Assembly: GCF_000003815.2 (NCBI RefSeq)
Contig: NC_049994.1
Coordinates: forward strand, 3,029,464-3,093,463
Origin: Branchiostoma floridae
Taxonomy: Eukaryota; Chordata; Leptocardii; Amphioxiformes; Branchiostomatidae
Length of the DNA: 64,000 bases
Direction of reading: 5' to 3'
Position 1 is the first letter of the stretch. Every line of letters starts with the position of its first letter. Shown piece after piece: positions 43,046 to 54,257 of this stretch. The translations under genes were made by a program, and so were the position numbers. The notes beneath the pieces are model-generated. The model saw nothing but the letters and a program-made list of their open reading frames with translations. It did not search any database and had not been told where the DNA came from.

Positions 43046-43985
43046 TAAGCTTACATGGCTTCCTATGACGATTTTTCTAGCTCACTTTGTTTCATCAAGG
43101 CTTATAGTTGGATAAGTATGAGTATATATTTGGATATGGCAACTCTTTTAATGAAGAAAAATGCAATTAAATGTTCACAAAAGATTGCTTAATTACTAAT
43201 AGGAAGATACCGAAAGCACAAGTACCTCATTCACCTGATTGTAACATGGTATTAGAGTGCCCAAGTGCGGTGAGATACCATCTGATCAGAAGGACTTATC
43301 AAAACTTTAGTCGAGTGTAAAAATTGTCGTGAATCGTCTTTCCAATGGCACAATTTTGAAAGGCGTGTCGAATTCAGTACATTTATTTTTAGCAGTGAGA
43401 TTTCAACAACACTAACGACAACGAGGCACCAAAATTTGTATAATTTGATGAGTTCTCAGCCAGTCATAGTCATACGGTGTACTACAGCACATTTGGGGTT
43501 ATACCGCCCCTTACGGGGTGGCATACCCTTTCTTCTACCCTTTCATGAGTTCTGCGTTGAAGCAAAAAAGATAAGTCGCCGGAAAAATAACGTCTTGTCA
43601 ATAGAGATGCGCCAGTCTGTCAGTCGATGCAAACTTAAATTGCATGAAATTGGTTTGGAGACAACCAGATTTGTCAGCGAGATCGTCTGACTGGCGGATT
43701 GATACATAGTTAGTTCTGTAAATCCTTCCAGGAAAAAATACTCTGCGGTGGCCAGTTCCCGGAAAACGTTCAGGTTACCTTTTATGGCATATTATTGGAC
43801 TCACTCCGCATATGAAAAGTTTTTTGACAAGATCAACGTATATTGATGGATACGAATCAGTATCTTGTCGCTCTCTATCAATGCGTTTATAACATTAATT
43901 CTAATATTATCATTATCATTAGTATCATTATTGAGAGCGTGGGACATTACACTTTTTAATGAAAGGTAAGTTCTGTCAAACTTTT
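43046..43985. other. No gene; small repeat fragments
   Basis: GTGCCCAAGTGCGGTGAGATACCATCT at 43257-43283 resembles the right end of the 40.08-kb MITE. GGTTATACCGCCCCTTACGG at 43498-43517 is a fragment of the SINE-like repeat at 17.76 kb. The rest is unremarkable. Confidence 0.45.
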
Positions 43986-43987
43986 AC

Positions 43988-44142
43988 AGTCCCATAGCCG
44001 TACATGGGGTAGTTACTGTCATATCAAATTCACTTGAGTTAGTGCGGAATGGCAGCCGCTCCAGACCCTCGCGATTCATCCCCGCCTATTGTAAGCTCCT
44101 CACAATGCAGGCCCTGGCTGCAAAGAGAGAGTAGTCAGCCTA
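43988..44142 (+). mobile_element. SINE 3' part (CCCCGCCTATTGTAAGCTCC type)
   Basis: GCGGAATGGCAGCCGCTCCA, ATCCCCGCCTATTGTAAGCT, CCTCACAATGCAGGCC and TGGCTGCAAAGAGAGAGTAG match the 3' half of the complete SINE at 54258-54690. It is 5'-truncated. Confidence 0.8.
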
Positions 44143-45600
44143 CCAAATGGCGAAGAAAAACCTTTTCTACCACGAACGGCTTTTAGTTTTTTTTCGCTGT
44201 TACACGTAAATGGGGTCCTCCCTGGGTCAAACATTAAGCAAGAGCGATCGCGGAGGTGTAGGCTCCAACCTAGTTCCTGAAAGCTACAATTCTTCTTGTC
44301 AGTATGAGATTTGCCTCTCTAAAGCTTGTCATTCGTACAATAATGTTCTAGTCTTGCAGGATAATGTCTTTTAAAATTCGATTTCTCCTTCGGTACTGTC
44401 TGAAGACGAATTTTATGTACATTGCGCTTTACAAGCAATGGCGCATATGTTCCGACAATATCGTATTGTTACAAGTCAATCAAACTATGTACATTAAAAA
44501 ATCATTCTGGACCAATCGGACCTTGTAGTTACAAAGGAAAGCCGCTAGGGGGTTCTAACTCTACCACTCTTCTCGATCTAGTAGTTGTCTACTTCTCAAA
44601 ATTCAATACCACAGCAAGTCCAAAACACCAAATCCCGCTGCAATACCAAATTACGCCGATAAGGGTTATGCATATGACCGTTTTCCCAACCCTATCCTCA
44701 TACGGCTTGTAGAGTTATCTGTTCACAAAAGACAAGCAAAAGTTTCACATAGCATAGCCTTCCAGAAGAAATGTACTAAAGTCGACGCTGTCTTACAAGA
44801 ATTTGGAAAATGGTTGTTTTGTTTCATCGCTAAAAATGAACAACGTTAATGGAATGTTAAAACCCGGAAACAACACAGACTTCACAATGTGCCATTCACA
44901 GTTCTATATACTGATCACGAAGCCCCCCTAGAATGAACACTCCAGGATAGACAACATGTCTTTCCTCGTTATATTTCAGATTGTGCAGATCGCACCATGA
45001 CCAGAGCCGTCAGAAGCTATTTTGAATAAAACACAGCATGTACTCGTCGTCAAGCTAAATCTAAAATACAGTTCTACAGTTTTGACAAGTATCTGTGTGA
45101 CACTGTTCCATTCGTGTAACGTTACACAAGAAAATATATCGCAGTCAGAGCCTTATTGGGCTTCCTCCCGACTCCTAGACTTTGAAGCCATACAACACCC
45201 CTATTTCCTAGATCCACCAATAGGAGCAAGGGAATCTTAATCACGTTGCAAACCCATCCAATAGGAGCTCAGGATTTTTTGTCACTATTGAAACTTAGCC
45301 TCCAACATCAGTGTAACAGACATTTCTCAGTAACAGAATTTTCATGACTTAGAGGGGTTGTCCATAAAGATTCTAGGGTCCAGGAAGAGCTGCTGCTACC
45401 TTCTTTCTCCACAACGATGCACGAATGTACTGTCCCGGACCTACTTTTGTGTGTGTACTGTGCCATGGTACTATGACTGTGCTATCTCTAGCACTGGCCG
45501 AAACTCTAGTACGTACCCCTCACGTGCATAGTAACACATACCCTTTCACAATAATATACCAATCATTTGTAACAAACAGGCATTGTTCAAACAAATTTTA
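44143..45600. other. No gene seen
   Basis: Frames of 70-96 codons are scattered without domain or context. Confidence 0.45.
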
Positions 45601-45609
45601 CGTACACAC

Positions 45610-45940
45610 AACACACACAATACAAATACTTTGTATTTACATAGCATTTGGAGCGAATTCTCTTATCATTTCATCCACAATACTCTTCTTTACAAATATG
45701 AAGTCGTAAAAGCAATAAACCTTTCATAGTAGCGATATGCTTTCGTGTAATGTAATTCTGATAGTTCACAGTCCATGTAGACACAATACAACCACGACAT
45801 CTACGCATGATATTTGGAGCGAATTCTCCTATCATTTCTGCCACAATACTTTACTGTACAGATATGAAGTCGTAAAAGCAATACCCTATCATAATAGCGA
45901 TATGCTTTCGTCTATGAAATTCTGAAAGATCCCTGTAGGC
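45610..45940. repeat. Direct duplication, ~166-bp period
   Basis: ATTTGGAGCGAATTCTC occurs at 45646 and 45812. Both copies continue with TATCATTTC, CACAATACT, ATATGAAGTCGTAAAAGCAA and AGCGATATGCTTTCGT. Confidence 0.9.
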
Positions 45941-46610
45941 TTGTTTTCAATGCCATTACCTGATTAGACTACAACGGATAGTAGGTTATGCATCATTTAC
46001 AAGCTTAGGGGTTATGAACCCATTGGTAATATGTGCGGATTGTGTCACAAAGGTCCATTAGACAGGCTTAGTTGCCTGAGCGACTATACAGTCCATGACA
46101 GACAAGAAGAAGGCTTATGTAAGGATCCAACAAAGACTCTTTCCAAGAAATCAATGAGTCATCATTTCTATTTTTAGAACGACGTCAATTTGTCACCATC
46201 ATAAGTGATACTGTAAAAAGGGGTAATGTTTGCTTGGATTTGATTTTGTGGTAGGAAGAAAATGGAGCGTTTGCGGTTGTTTTGTAGTTCTTTGTTTAAG
46301 CAAGGTAGTAGGCATGTAGAAGACAAACATTTACCCAGTGGTTTTAAGTTTACGATTATAAAGGAAGCCACCGCGAAAAAAAAAATTACACATACAGCCA
46401 CAACAAACAAATTACATTTTATAGTATCTAGCAGACCAATTATCACTGGAAATCTATCATGTTCATCGAATCAGTAATTAATGAAAAATTAGAAAGACAA
46501 TATCGTTCGCGAGACACTCATTAATAAGACATAAATATTAATTTCTCGAAAATGTAATTGACATAATAAAACTAGCAAGACAAGGAAGGTAGTTTGAAAT
46601 GTGTTCTCAT
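45941..46610. other. No confident gene
   Basis: Opposed frames at 46174-46446 (minus, 90 codons, with one hydrophobic stretch) and 46262-46477 (plus). The minus frame lies downstream of the GPCR exon but lacks TM4-TM7 signatures, so it is not joined to it. Confidence 0.35.
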
Positions 46611-46612
46611 AA

Positions 46613-46719
46613 TGTTGGGTATAATTGAATATGCTTATTAGTGAAAAATATTAATAAATAGAGGAAACTTGTTTTCATTTTGTTGGGTATAATTGAATAT
46701 GCTTATTAGTGAAAAATAT
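46613..46719. repeat. Direct duplication, 68-bp period
   Basis: A 39-bp stretch starting TGTTGGGTATAATTGAATAT is identical at 46613-46651 and 46681-46719. Confidence 0.95.
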
Positions 46720-48006
46720 CAATACATCACAATGGGCCTTGCGGTCATGACAGTTAGACTTTATTTCCCTAAGGAATTGTCTCGTGTTACGGTTTTTAGT
46801 GTAATTCGGCCAATTTGTACTCATACATTGGTTCTAGAATTAATTTCTATCATAATTGGGTCAGACTAAACAAAAAACTAACAAGAATTATTTGCGGTAG
46901 ACACTTGCGATAGATTCTTTCGCTGTCATTGGTGGATCAATTCCACGATTGCGGCAAGGCTGCTGTGATCGCGCTGTGATCTAAAACCTTACTCTAAACG
47001 ATTTCCACCGATACAAATATCCGGAAGACTCGAACGGGGAAACAGACAGACATACAGACACACCTAAAACAATACCTCCATTTTTATGGAGGTAACAGCG
47101 AATTTAATTGCGCTCTGTATGTATAGTTTCCAATCACACGTTTACATTTTGCATAATATTCCTTTTATAAAACTAGGTTTTTAAATATCCTATTGTAGTC
47201 GTAGTGAGGTTTTAATTATGGAATAGGTTTCTTATAAATCAGCCGAACAAATCTTTAACCTAAAAATTTACGGTTGAAATATTTCAGTGAAAACTCGAAG
47301 GGTTTATCTGATCACTAGGACTGAGATTTGAGCACACACGCAAGATTTGTGCACAGTATGGCATACATAACCTTTTAACATTTTCTTCAAATTAGACCTA
47401 GAATGAAGCGAGCAAATTCGAGATTCGTGTAATTTAATTTGCAAGGTTTCTGTTCTACAAATTAATTAAGAGGACTGCGTCAATTAGACGGACACACTGC
47501 AAAGTAAAACGAGAGAAAACTCCGTAGCGAGCCATTTTTAGTATACAAAAAGACACGAACACAAAGACAAATAGCATATTTTCTTGGCGTTAGAAACAAA
47601 TAGGCTTTAGGATTAGGTTTATGGCGTATACATGTGATTTCGGGTGCTCTGGCTGTGTGTATTGTTGAAAGGGTTGTATTAACTAGAAAAGCCTGGATAC
47701 CGTTAGAGTTAATACAAAACTACGTCCGGCATAGTTGACAGATGGGCACTTAAACATTATGGGGTCAGCTCTCGACTAATAATGCGTCGGGTATACATGG
47801 TTAAAATGAACGTAATATATACACTGCATTGGGGTAGTTTAGAAAAGGATGTGTACGTGTTGTTTTTGTTGTGACCTGTACTTAGCTCGGTTTGGCACAA
47901 AATGTACTACAAAATCTCTATTCATACATCATTTTGTAATCTTTAATCGCCAATTTTCTGCTCTAATGCTAAATGATATGCTGTGTATAAAAATAAGAGG
48001 AAAAGT
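46720..48006. other. Intronic or intergenic sequence with a repeat end at 47035-47095
   Basis: No coding exon is recognised. GACAGACATACAGACACAC and a hairpin CCTCCAT-tttt-ATGGAGG (47081-47099) repeat the family end seen at 24.46 kb. If the GPCR gene is intact, this is the start of its first intron. Confidence 0.5.
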
Positions 48007-48012
48007 ACGTAC
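48007..48012 (-). other. Predicted splice donor of the GPCR exon
   Basis: On the minus strand AACCG is followed by GTACGT. Splicing here leaves two bases (CG) of the arginine codon of NRY on this exon. An intron within the arginine codon of the (D/N)RY motif is a known position in many class A GPCR genes. Confidence 0.6.
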
Positions 48013-48467
48013 CGGTTGAGAGATATAACAGCGAGAGTTAGGACGGACGCCAAGCCGAACATCGTCGTGGTAAAGCCGTTGATAGCACACATTGCGTCGC
48101 CCATGTTCCAACGCTTCTCGGAGACGAGAACTACCACCGTTATGGGACCGTTGACCACTGCGGTAAGAAGATCGCAGAGAGCGAGGTTGAAGACGAGTTG
48201 GTTGGACACAGTCCGGAGTTTGGGGTTGGAAATGACCATCCAACACACGGCAGCGTTTCCTAGTACAGTAGCCAGCATGATCAGCAACATCGCCGTTATC
48301 TCTAGGACCACCGTGCCGAGGGCGGATCCTTCCTCGGCGGTAGTTGAGGGGGTCGCCGAAGCGTTCTCGTCTCTCGTCCCGTTCCACGTAACGAAAGCGT
48401 CCATCGTTGGCGACCCGAAAACTCGAGTCACCAGCGTCGAAGGAAACTCGGTCGGATAATAACTCAT
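48013..48467 (-). CDS. Class A (rhodopsin-like) GPCR, first coding exon, N-terminus to TM3
   Basis: The exon encodes 151 residues plus part of an arginine codon. The extracellular N-terminus (1-50) has two N-glycosylation sites, N29-G-T and N35-A-S. TM1 (about 52-79) has the G70-N71 motif. The first loop has NPKLRTVSNQ. TM2 (about 90-113) contains LALCD with the conserved D99. The next loop has the conserved W120 and C127 (KRWNMGDAMC). TM3 (about 129-150) ends in the L-N-R-Y form of the DRY motif (N151-R152-Y153). The start ATG has A at -3 and is the first in frame. Such receptors sit in the plasma membrane and signal through G proteins. NRY instead of DRY and the sequence around it recall melatonin-receptor and GPR84/Tre1-like groups, but the family is not decided from half a receptor. 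TM4-TM7 are not found in the window to the left, so the intron is long or the gene is incomplete. Frames on the opposite strand are shadows. Confidence 0.9.
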
Positions 48468-48868
48468 CCTTGGTTTATCCTCTTTCGTTTAGCAACAAAA
48501 AAGAGCAGAATTTTGAAGAATTTTATGGTAGCGGTGGCACTACGTACTAAGTGAACTAGACGTTCCAGCTATGAGAGATTGAACACAAGATACGTGTCAG
48601 TCGCTTTACATAAGTATTACTTGCTAAACATGTAGGATGAATTTGTAAGACAGGGTAGAGCGCCAATGAGTTTGCCAAAGGCGCGTCATGGGGCGGTCCA
48701 TAGCTGGCTGGTGGGCCGAACAAGAGACTTACAGGTGGGGGAAGTCAACTGTAGGCGAGATATGCGTAAATCCCGGGAAATTTGCATAGGCGTCCTTCAC
48801 CCAACACGCCCCCTTGCGTGTGTGTGTATATACTGCAGCTAGGCTATTCTTTGGCCCGAGTCACTTAT
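48468..48868. other. Upstream region of the GPCR exon
   Basis: Expected to hold the 5' UTR or an upstream intron of the minus-strand GPCR. No TATA box or clear initiator is recognised. A CTTACAGGTGGGGGAAGTCA stretch (48728-48747, plus strand) is not obviously related. Confidence 0.4.
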
Positions 48869-48869
48869 T

Positions 48870-49265
48870 GTGTAGGGTAACGGCAGGGTGTGTTTGGCTA
48901 GAATCCAGAGGTCATTGGTTTTTATCAGTTGATACATTGTATTTTGTATATGCTACTGATATTTTGCCAGTGGGAAAGGCATTGCACTCAGTTAGAAATG
49001 AGTACCTAGCTTCGGTTAGGGCCATTATTTGGATATGACGTTAAATGGAGGACCCGTTTTTAAGGAGAGCCACTACTCGAGAACGTTGAAAAACCCAAAA
49101 CACTTACAGAAAATGATAGAGGTCCTCAAAACCATCATTTTTGGGGCCACAACTGAAACAATTATTGCCGTATAACAACCTGTACAGACCCTGGCGAATC
49201 AGCCCCGCCTACTGTAAGCTCCTCACAATCTAGCATTTGGCTGCGAAATTAGAATAGACGATTCA
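48870..49265 (+). mobile_element. Full-length but decayed SINE (54.3-kb family)
   Basis: The head remnant GTAGGGTAACGGCAGGGTG is followed by GTGGGAAAGGCATTGCACTC, GAAATGAGTACCTAGCTTCG, GATATGACGTTAAATGGAGG, GGAGAGCCACTACTCGAGAA and the 3' part CAGCCCCGCCTACTGTAAGC TCC. All modules of the 54.3-kb copy are present in order. The minus-strand GPCR exon starts only 400 bp away. Confidence 0.75.
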
Positions 49266-50760
49266 CAAAGTACTAATAATCTAAAACAAAACGACAAATA
49301 TATTCTATCTGTGACTATAAGAACCCATACATGCCAGTTGTTCCATATTGCGATCGATTTGATTTTGGAAAGAGACAAACCTCGGGACAATGATTTCGAT
49401 CTTTTCTTACTACAGTAAATCCAGGCAACAGTATAAAATCTAAGTGAGGTACACCAGCGATATGTGTCAGTAATCTATCAGAAATATAGATTCAAACTGT
49501 AGATTTTCGTGCCAATTATATTTGTAGCAGGTCTGGAGCCAATTGCGAATAAAATTGTGGTCCCACGATGTACGTATGTTTGCTAATGTCTATTGTCAAT
49601 GCTTTACAAATATCTATATTTATTGTATATCAATACAAGTCGGCACGTCCTGGTGTGCAAGTATAGTTTCAGCTTCCGCCTCTGACTGTTTTGTTTGAAC
49701 TTCAAACAATCGTTCTGAAATACCTGGAAAATATACAAACTTCTGAAATGCTCTACGTTTTGTAGTTTAACTATAAAATGTTCTACGATAGTTGATATAG
49801 TTGGGTTTTGCCGCATTTATTGTTAATCGGATATCATGGACATATGATAAGTTAAGTATCTGCTTTTGGTCTAGTCTCCAAGCAAGTAGGTTTGGAAAAT
49901 TGCATAATTCCATAAATCTTCAAATTTTAAAATTTTGCTCAATTCTTCCTAGAAAATAAGATTACCTTTGGAATATTGTCAAGAAGTGATATATGATCCC
50001 TCCGTTGTTTAATGGAACAATCCTTATAATATCACTTATATTTTCACATTCCAGTCATGCTCTAGGCTTTGCCTGTATCTGCACAGCGTTATGCTAGATA
50101 ATCCTAGGATTTCATACCAGTAAAAACTAATAAAGTGTCGATGAGCCCCTTGAGTATTTGTTCAAGGCTCTAGGCACTGGGTATGTTTGGTTTGTACCAT
50201 GAATATTGATGATTAATGGTAATGTGATGACAAATAGGCTACGAGTATAAATAACACGAATGCGGTGAAATATGTCAAACGTAATTTTGCAATTAAGTAA
50301 GGGGATTCGGGGTTCGAACTGCGTATGCGCAGAGAAATGCATTGTGGGTGATATGTCATAGGTCAAGGCCTCTGAGGCATAAAAAAACGCCTTTGGACAT
50401 TGTTATGCAAATAGAGACAATTTTTTAAAGAAAAGTTCACATGTAAAGGAACTTCGAATTCAACACATACTGCCCACAATACATTTTACTGAACATGCGT
50501 AGTTGTGTGAAAATGCTACTGTATTGTTTACTTCACTAGGGACGGGGGGCATTTCATTCAAACCCGAGTATTAGATCTACACGTATATTATTTTGTCTTT
50601 GTGCTGTATATATTCATGTACAGTATGTACAATTAGCTGCAGCTGCTCTCCACTAGACTATTACTAGCAAAGTAACCTGAACTACCTATTGTTGACTTCA
50701 TTTCACATTTTATGCTATGTTTTTAGCAACCAAACACGTTTGGAAGACATTCCATTATTA
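49266..50760. other. No gene seen
   Basis: A+T-rich DNA without a supported feature. Confidence 0.45.
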
Positions 50761-50948
50761 TACGCTCAAAAGTAGTTACCCAAGCAACTGGATATGGTTT
50801 CGGAAACGGTCAGACGTTTCAACTGCTATCCAGCAGTTTTCGTCAGTGACACTGAAGAGATCTTTTTGCCCATGTTGTATAATAACAAGTTGCTTGAGTA
50901 ACTAATTTTTGGCGTATCTTATTACTTGGATGTCTAACCTACATCGAC
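50761..50948 (-). ncRNA. Penelope-like terminal repeat with hammerhead-like motif, flanked by an inverted tail
   Basis: The minus-strand motif 50809-50851 reads GTCA, CTGACGA, a stem of AACTGCT with AGCAGTT around a GGAT loop (7 bp), GAAA, CGTC, TGAC. All hammerhead core positions are in order: CUGANGA, GAAA, then GUC. Stem I GUCA/UGAC has 4 bp and stem III is only ACGU. One A beside stem II is unpaired. On the plus strand, TACGCTCAAAAGTAGTTACC (50761-50780) is mirrored by GTAACTAATTTTTGGCGTA (50898-50916), so the module lies between inverted copies of the family tail. This is the best-preserved stem II in the window. Cleavage is untested. Confidence 0.55.
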
Positions 50949-51790
50949 GCATTCAATTATTAGATGCACGCATTTTTTTGGACTATGTATTGCAATTTCA
51001 TGTAAGTACAAGCTGCGAATGCCATCAACTAGACTGCTACTAGCCTTGGGTATTGTAAAGCAAGTTAAAACCATTTGCCTCTACAGCCATCATTCATTCA
51101 GAACGTCTGCGACCCCATGTCACGTAGGAAAGCTCATGATACGGTGGACTCTAGCTAATATTACATCTCCTCTCTGATCTGTGTCTGTATTCAAGTGCGC
51201 CAGCATATGGAGTCTGATATTTGAGCCCTCGCTAAACACAACACCTAGTGAGAAATAACATTTATTTCATGAACGATAACACACCCAGGATATTTTATGT
51301 TTTTCACCTACGCCAACTTATCTTTGTGATACTAACAAACAAGGATCCAAAGCTTTTTCTTAGTCAATGTGTCGGATGCACGAATTGTAACACAAAGACC
51401 CCCCCTCCCTCCAAACTTATTCTCTTATATAGTAGTAGCCCAATGTGTTCTTCTGCTGCAGTTGTCTGGACTGCGGTGGTCTGCAGCTGCAATCTTTCTT
51501 CAACTCTCCACTTTGTCTTGTCCATCGTGAGCTTCCTTACCTCTTAACTCAAGTAGTTTTCTCCTCCTAATCTTATATCTACACACAGATATGCATGTGT
51601 TAGGATGATGTTCCGTTTATACCTCCTTTATTTCAAGTCAACCTATTGGTCTTAAGTACACGGATCAAATTTAAAAACTTTTGCTTCTTCTCGGGGATCA
51701 ACAACGAGAGAACTGTATTTTACATGATCTTCTTTGCGATCTCTGCGAACAATCTTTTCTGATCGCAATCTTTTCCGTAACATATACTTT
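50949..51790. other. No gene seen
   Basis: A 99-codon plus-strand frame at 51248-51547 has a moderately hydrophobic start but no recognisable domain. Confidence 0.4.
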
Positions 51791-51792
51791 AA

Positions 51793-52149
51793 GCCAGGTT
51801 GATTAGATTGTATGGATGACATCCTCTGGGAACCCTAAAACTGATGCGAGGCCAAATGGCCAAAAAATAGTGAAATCAAAGAGGTCAGACAGGTTCAACT
51901 GATACAATACGCAATATCGTACTTTCTATTCTTCAAACATTCTCTTTTATGTCTTCTTCTTAAACCCTGAAATTGAAGTTGGTATTCTGTGAAATTACTA
52001 TAATGTTTCCCCCATATATTTCCTTTCTTTTCAATCTGCAGTATATGTTAATTTTGCTATTTTACCACTGCCTTTACGATTCAAAGTATGGTTGAACATA
52101 TTAAAGTAAATAGGCGCATTGCGATCCATATAATCAAATCAACATGGCC
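51793..52149. mobile_element. MITE family 'GGATGACATCCTCTGG', 51.8-kb copy
   Basis: The left end GCCAGGTTGATTAGATTGTA TGGATGACATCC faces the right end GGATCCATATAATCAAATCAACATGGCC-like sequence (52123-52149). After the left end comes CTCTGGGAACCCTAAAACTG ATGCGAGG, as in the 58.5-kb copy. No open frame. Confidence 0.75.
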
Positions 52150-52680
52150 ACAAGATGAGAAAAAACGAACCAACAAGCAACATATTTCAACAATTTGCAT
52201 TCAACACGTTTGGAAGTTAAAGATTCGCTTTGACGGCTGTAACCATACATTATTCATATAATGTGAAGCCCCTGTAAAGTGTATGTACGTATGCGAGCCA
52301 CGTTATGTCTAAGAAATTTGCGCACATCAATACCAGTCTTTCAAGTCCGCGCCACAACGCAGACGTAAATGCTTTAAAAGTAAACGTGGTCGGACTTCCT
52401 TCCCGCTTTCTTTGAAGAAAATAAGAGTCGTCTCTGCCGAGGAACTTCAGTACAAAGGGCGTAATTATAGTTCCTAAAGATAAGTTAGCCGTTTTCTATA
52501 TAATGTTATAGCTTTGGGAGTAGGCACTGACGCAGATATGGTTACTTCCAATTCATCAAGTTGCAAGGTGCAGAGATTGCGTTATCTATGGATACTAACA
52601 GCATTTTACACAATGTTCTTGCTATCAAAAGGGAAATTTGCCAAAGTGATACTACAGACGCTGTGATACTATAAAGCTAA
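52150..52680. other. No gene seen
   Basis: No supported feature. Confidence 0.45.
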
Positions 52681-52682
52681 AG

Positions 52683-52920
52683 GAATGTCCCTGTAGCTCA
52701 ACTGGTAGCAGCCTCACTGTTGATCTTCTGGTTCCAACTAGTTGGTAACTGGAAGAATCTGGTTCAATCTCGGATAGGATATTTACGTTGGGGATGCATC
52801 CGTCTTTTGTAAGGGACGTGAAATGGGGGTCATTTGTGTTCAAAGTGGTGCTTTGAGCACATTTAAGGGAAATGTCCAGCAACCCATTTCTGTAAAAATA
52901 AAACCCTGCTACTAAATCAG
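52683..52920 (+). mobile_element. tRNA-derived SINE, best copy of the TCCCTGTAGCTCAACTGG family
   Basis: The A-box-like TAGCTCAACTGGTAGC lies at 52693-52708 and the B-box-like GGTTCAATCTC at 52762-52772. These are followed by GGGACGTGAAATGGGGGTC, GTGCTTTGAGCACATTTAAG and an end near AAAACCCTGCTACTAAATC. It parallels 21184-21412. The 156-codon minus-strand frame over this region is an antisense shadow. Confidence 0.8.
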
Positions 52921-54250
52921 GAAGGAAACTTGCTAATCTATTTGTCACTATAGGTACCACACGGAATAGCATATGCCGTAAAAAAATTCGCATACACCTC
53001 ACAATGCTTTTTTTCTTACGTAACTTTTCACTTCGCTTTTGTACTATCCTTTTAGTCATAATGACTAAGTTCAACGCCAAACCATTCACCGAGATGACAC
53101 TGGACGGATTTTTCCAAGGCAATTTAGAAGGTGTTCAGTGTACGCCGCCACAAAGGCGTTGGAGAAAATTGCCCCTGTTAAGTGTTCTTACACAAGCCGG
53201 GGTGAAACAAGGTCTCAAAAGATGCACATACATCTTTGCCTGCAATGGAGGCAGAATTTTGGTACAGCTAACGTATCGGCGCTACCGTTTGGCTCGTAGA
53301 AATTTTGTTGCCATGCATTTATCATGTGAATTTCACGTGACACCAAGGACGTGTTGTTGAAATTGACTACGCAATATCATTTGTCAAACCACGTCAAACA
53401 AGCGTTTAGACAAACATCGCAACTTTTAACAACTTTTGTAAAGAGCTTTTAAAGGAAACATATGAATATTAATTCTGGTGAATGTTATTCAGTGAAAGAA
53501 GGAGAAGGGCCCTAATGGGTGATAATGGGTCCCCGTAGAATAATTCTTCATTTTACACCTACCTCGGTATAAACATACAATATATGCTCGCACAGCGTTA
53601 AAGAGCCTTAGAGGCGTAAGAGTACAAACCATACAATATCCTTTTTAGAAGACCTGATGTTTCTTCTAAATGATTACATCCGTGGCTCTGCCCACACTTT
53701 TCTCAAACAAATTAAGTTTTAAAAAACTAATAACTGTCTGCTATACTACGATACCACTGGGATTAGAATAAAGGACCTAAAGTCCTTTCCAAGCTGCATT
53801 GCGTTATACAACTGTTGAAATTCAAGGAACGATTCTAGTTGCCCCATGCTTAACATATCTGAACTACTTCAACTTGTGGGAGTAGGTATTTTCTTTGTGT
53901 AATGTGCTACTCAGTATTCAGCACTAAGGACAGGGTCTGTAAGAACACTGGGTCTTTACACAACGTCTCTAGACGGGTAGGTATAAAGACCTGCACTATC
54001 ATACAATTGAATTACTGAACAGACAGGGGCTAAATCTATTAGTGAGCAAAAATACCAGTGAATAGGACAATGTAATGACTTTATTCAGTCGAATTAAGTC
54101 TTTCGGATTCCCTCAACGAAACAGTTTTGAAAGAAAGATGAATTAGCTATCACTATTTTCTATTTCAAGTAGACATATGTTTCAGTCGTACGTCCACACA
54201 ATTATGTATGATCATGTCGGGGAAACATGTGGTTTTGTTACATTTTCTTC
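52921..54250. other. No confident gene
   Basis: A 118-codon plus-strand frame at 53004-53360 has no recognisable domain and no splice or promoter context. Its middle part (about 53140-53345) is somewhat G+C-richer than its flanks. Confidence 0.35.
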
Positions 54251-54257
54251 AAAGAAA

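Noticed and set aside
46174-46446. Minus-strand frame with a hydrophobic stretch as a possible later GPCR exon
   Set aside because: No TM4-TM7 signature (no W in TM4, no FxxCWxP, no NPxxY) and an opposed open frame; not joined to the GPCR.
47983-48459. 158-codon plus-strand frame and a 152-codon minus-strand frame over the GPCR exon
   Set aside because: Both overlap the exon with clear TM1-TM3 signatures in another frame; they are shadows of its codon bias.
52652-53122. 156-codon minus-strand frame
   Set aside because: More than half of it is the antisense of a tRNA-derived SINE (52683-52920); no domain in the remainder.
53004-53360. 118-codon plus-strand frame
   Set aside because: No recognisable motif, no splice or promoter context, no second copy; a chance frame cannot be excluded.
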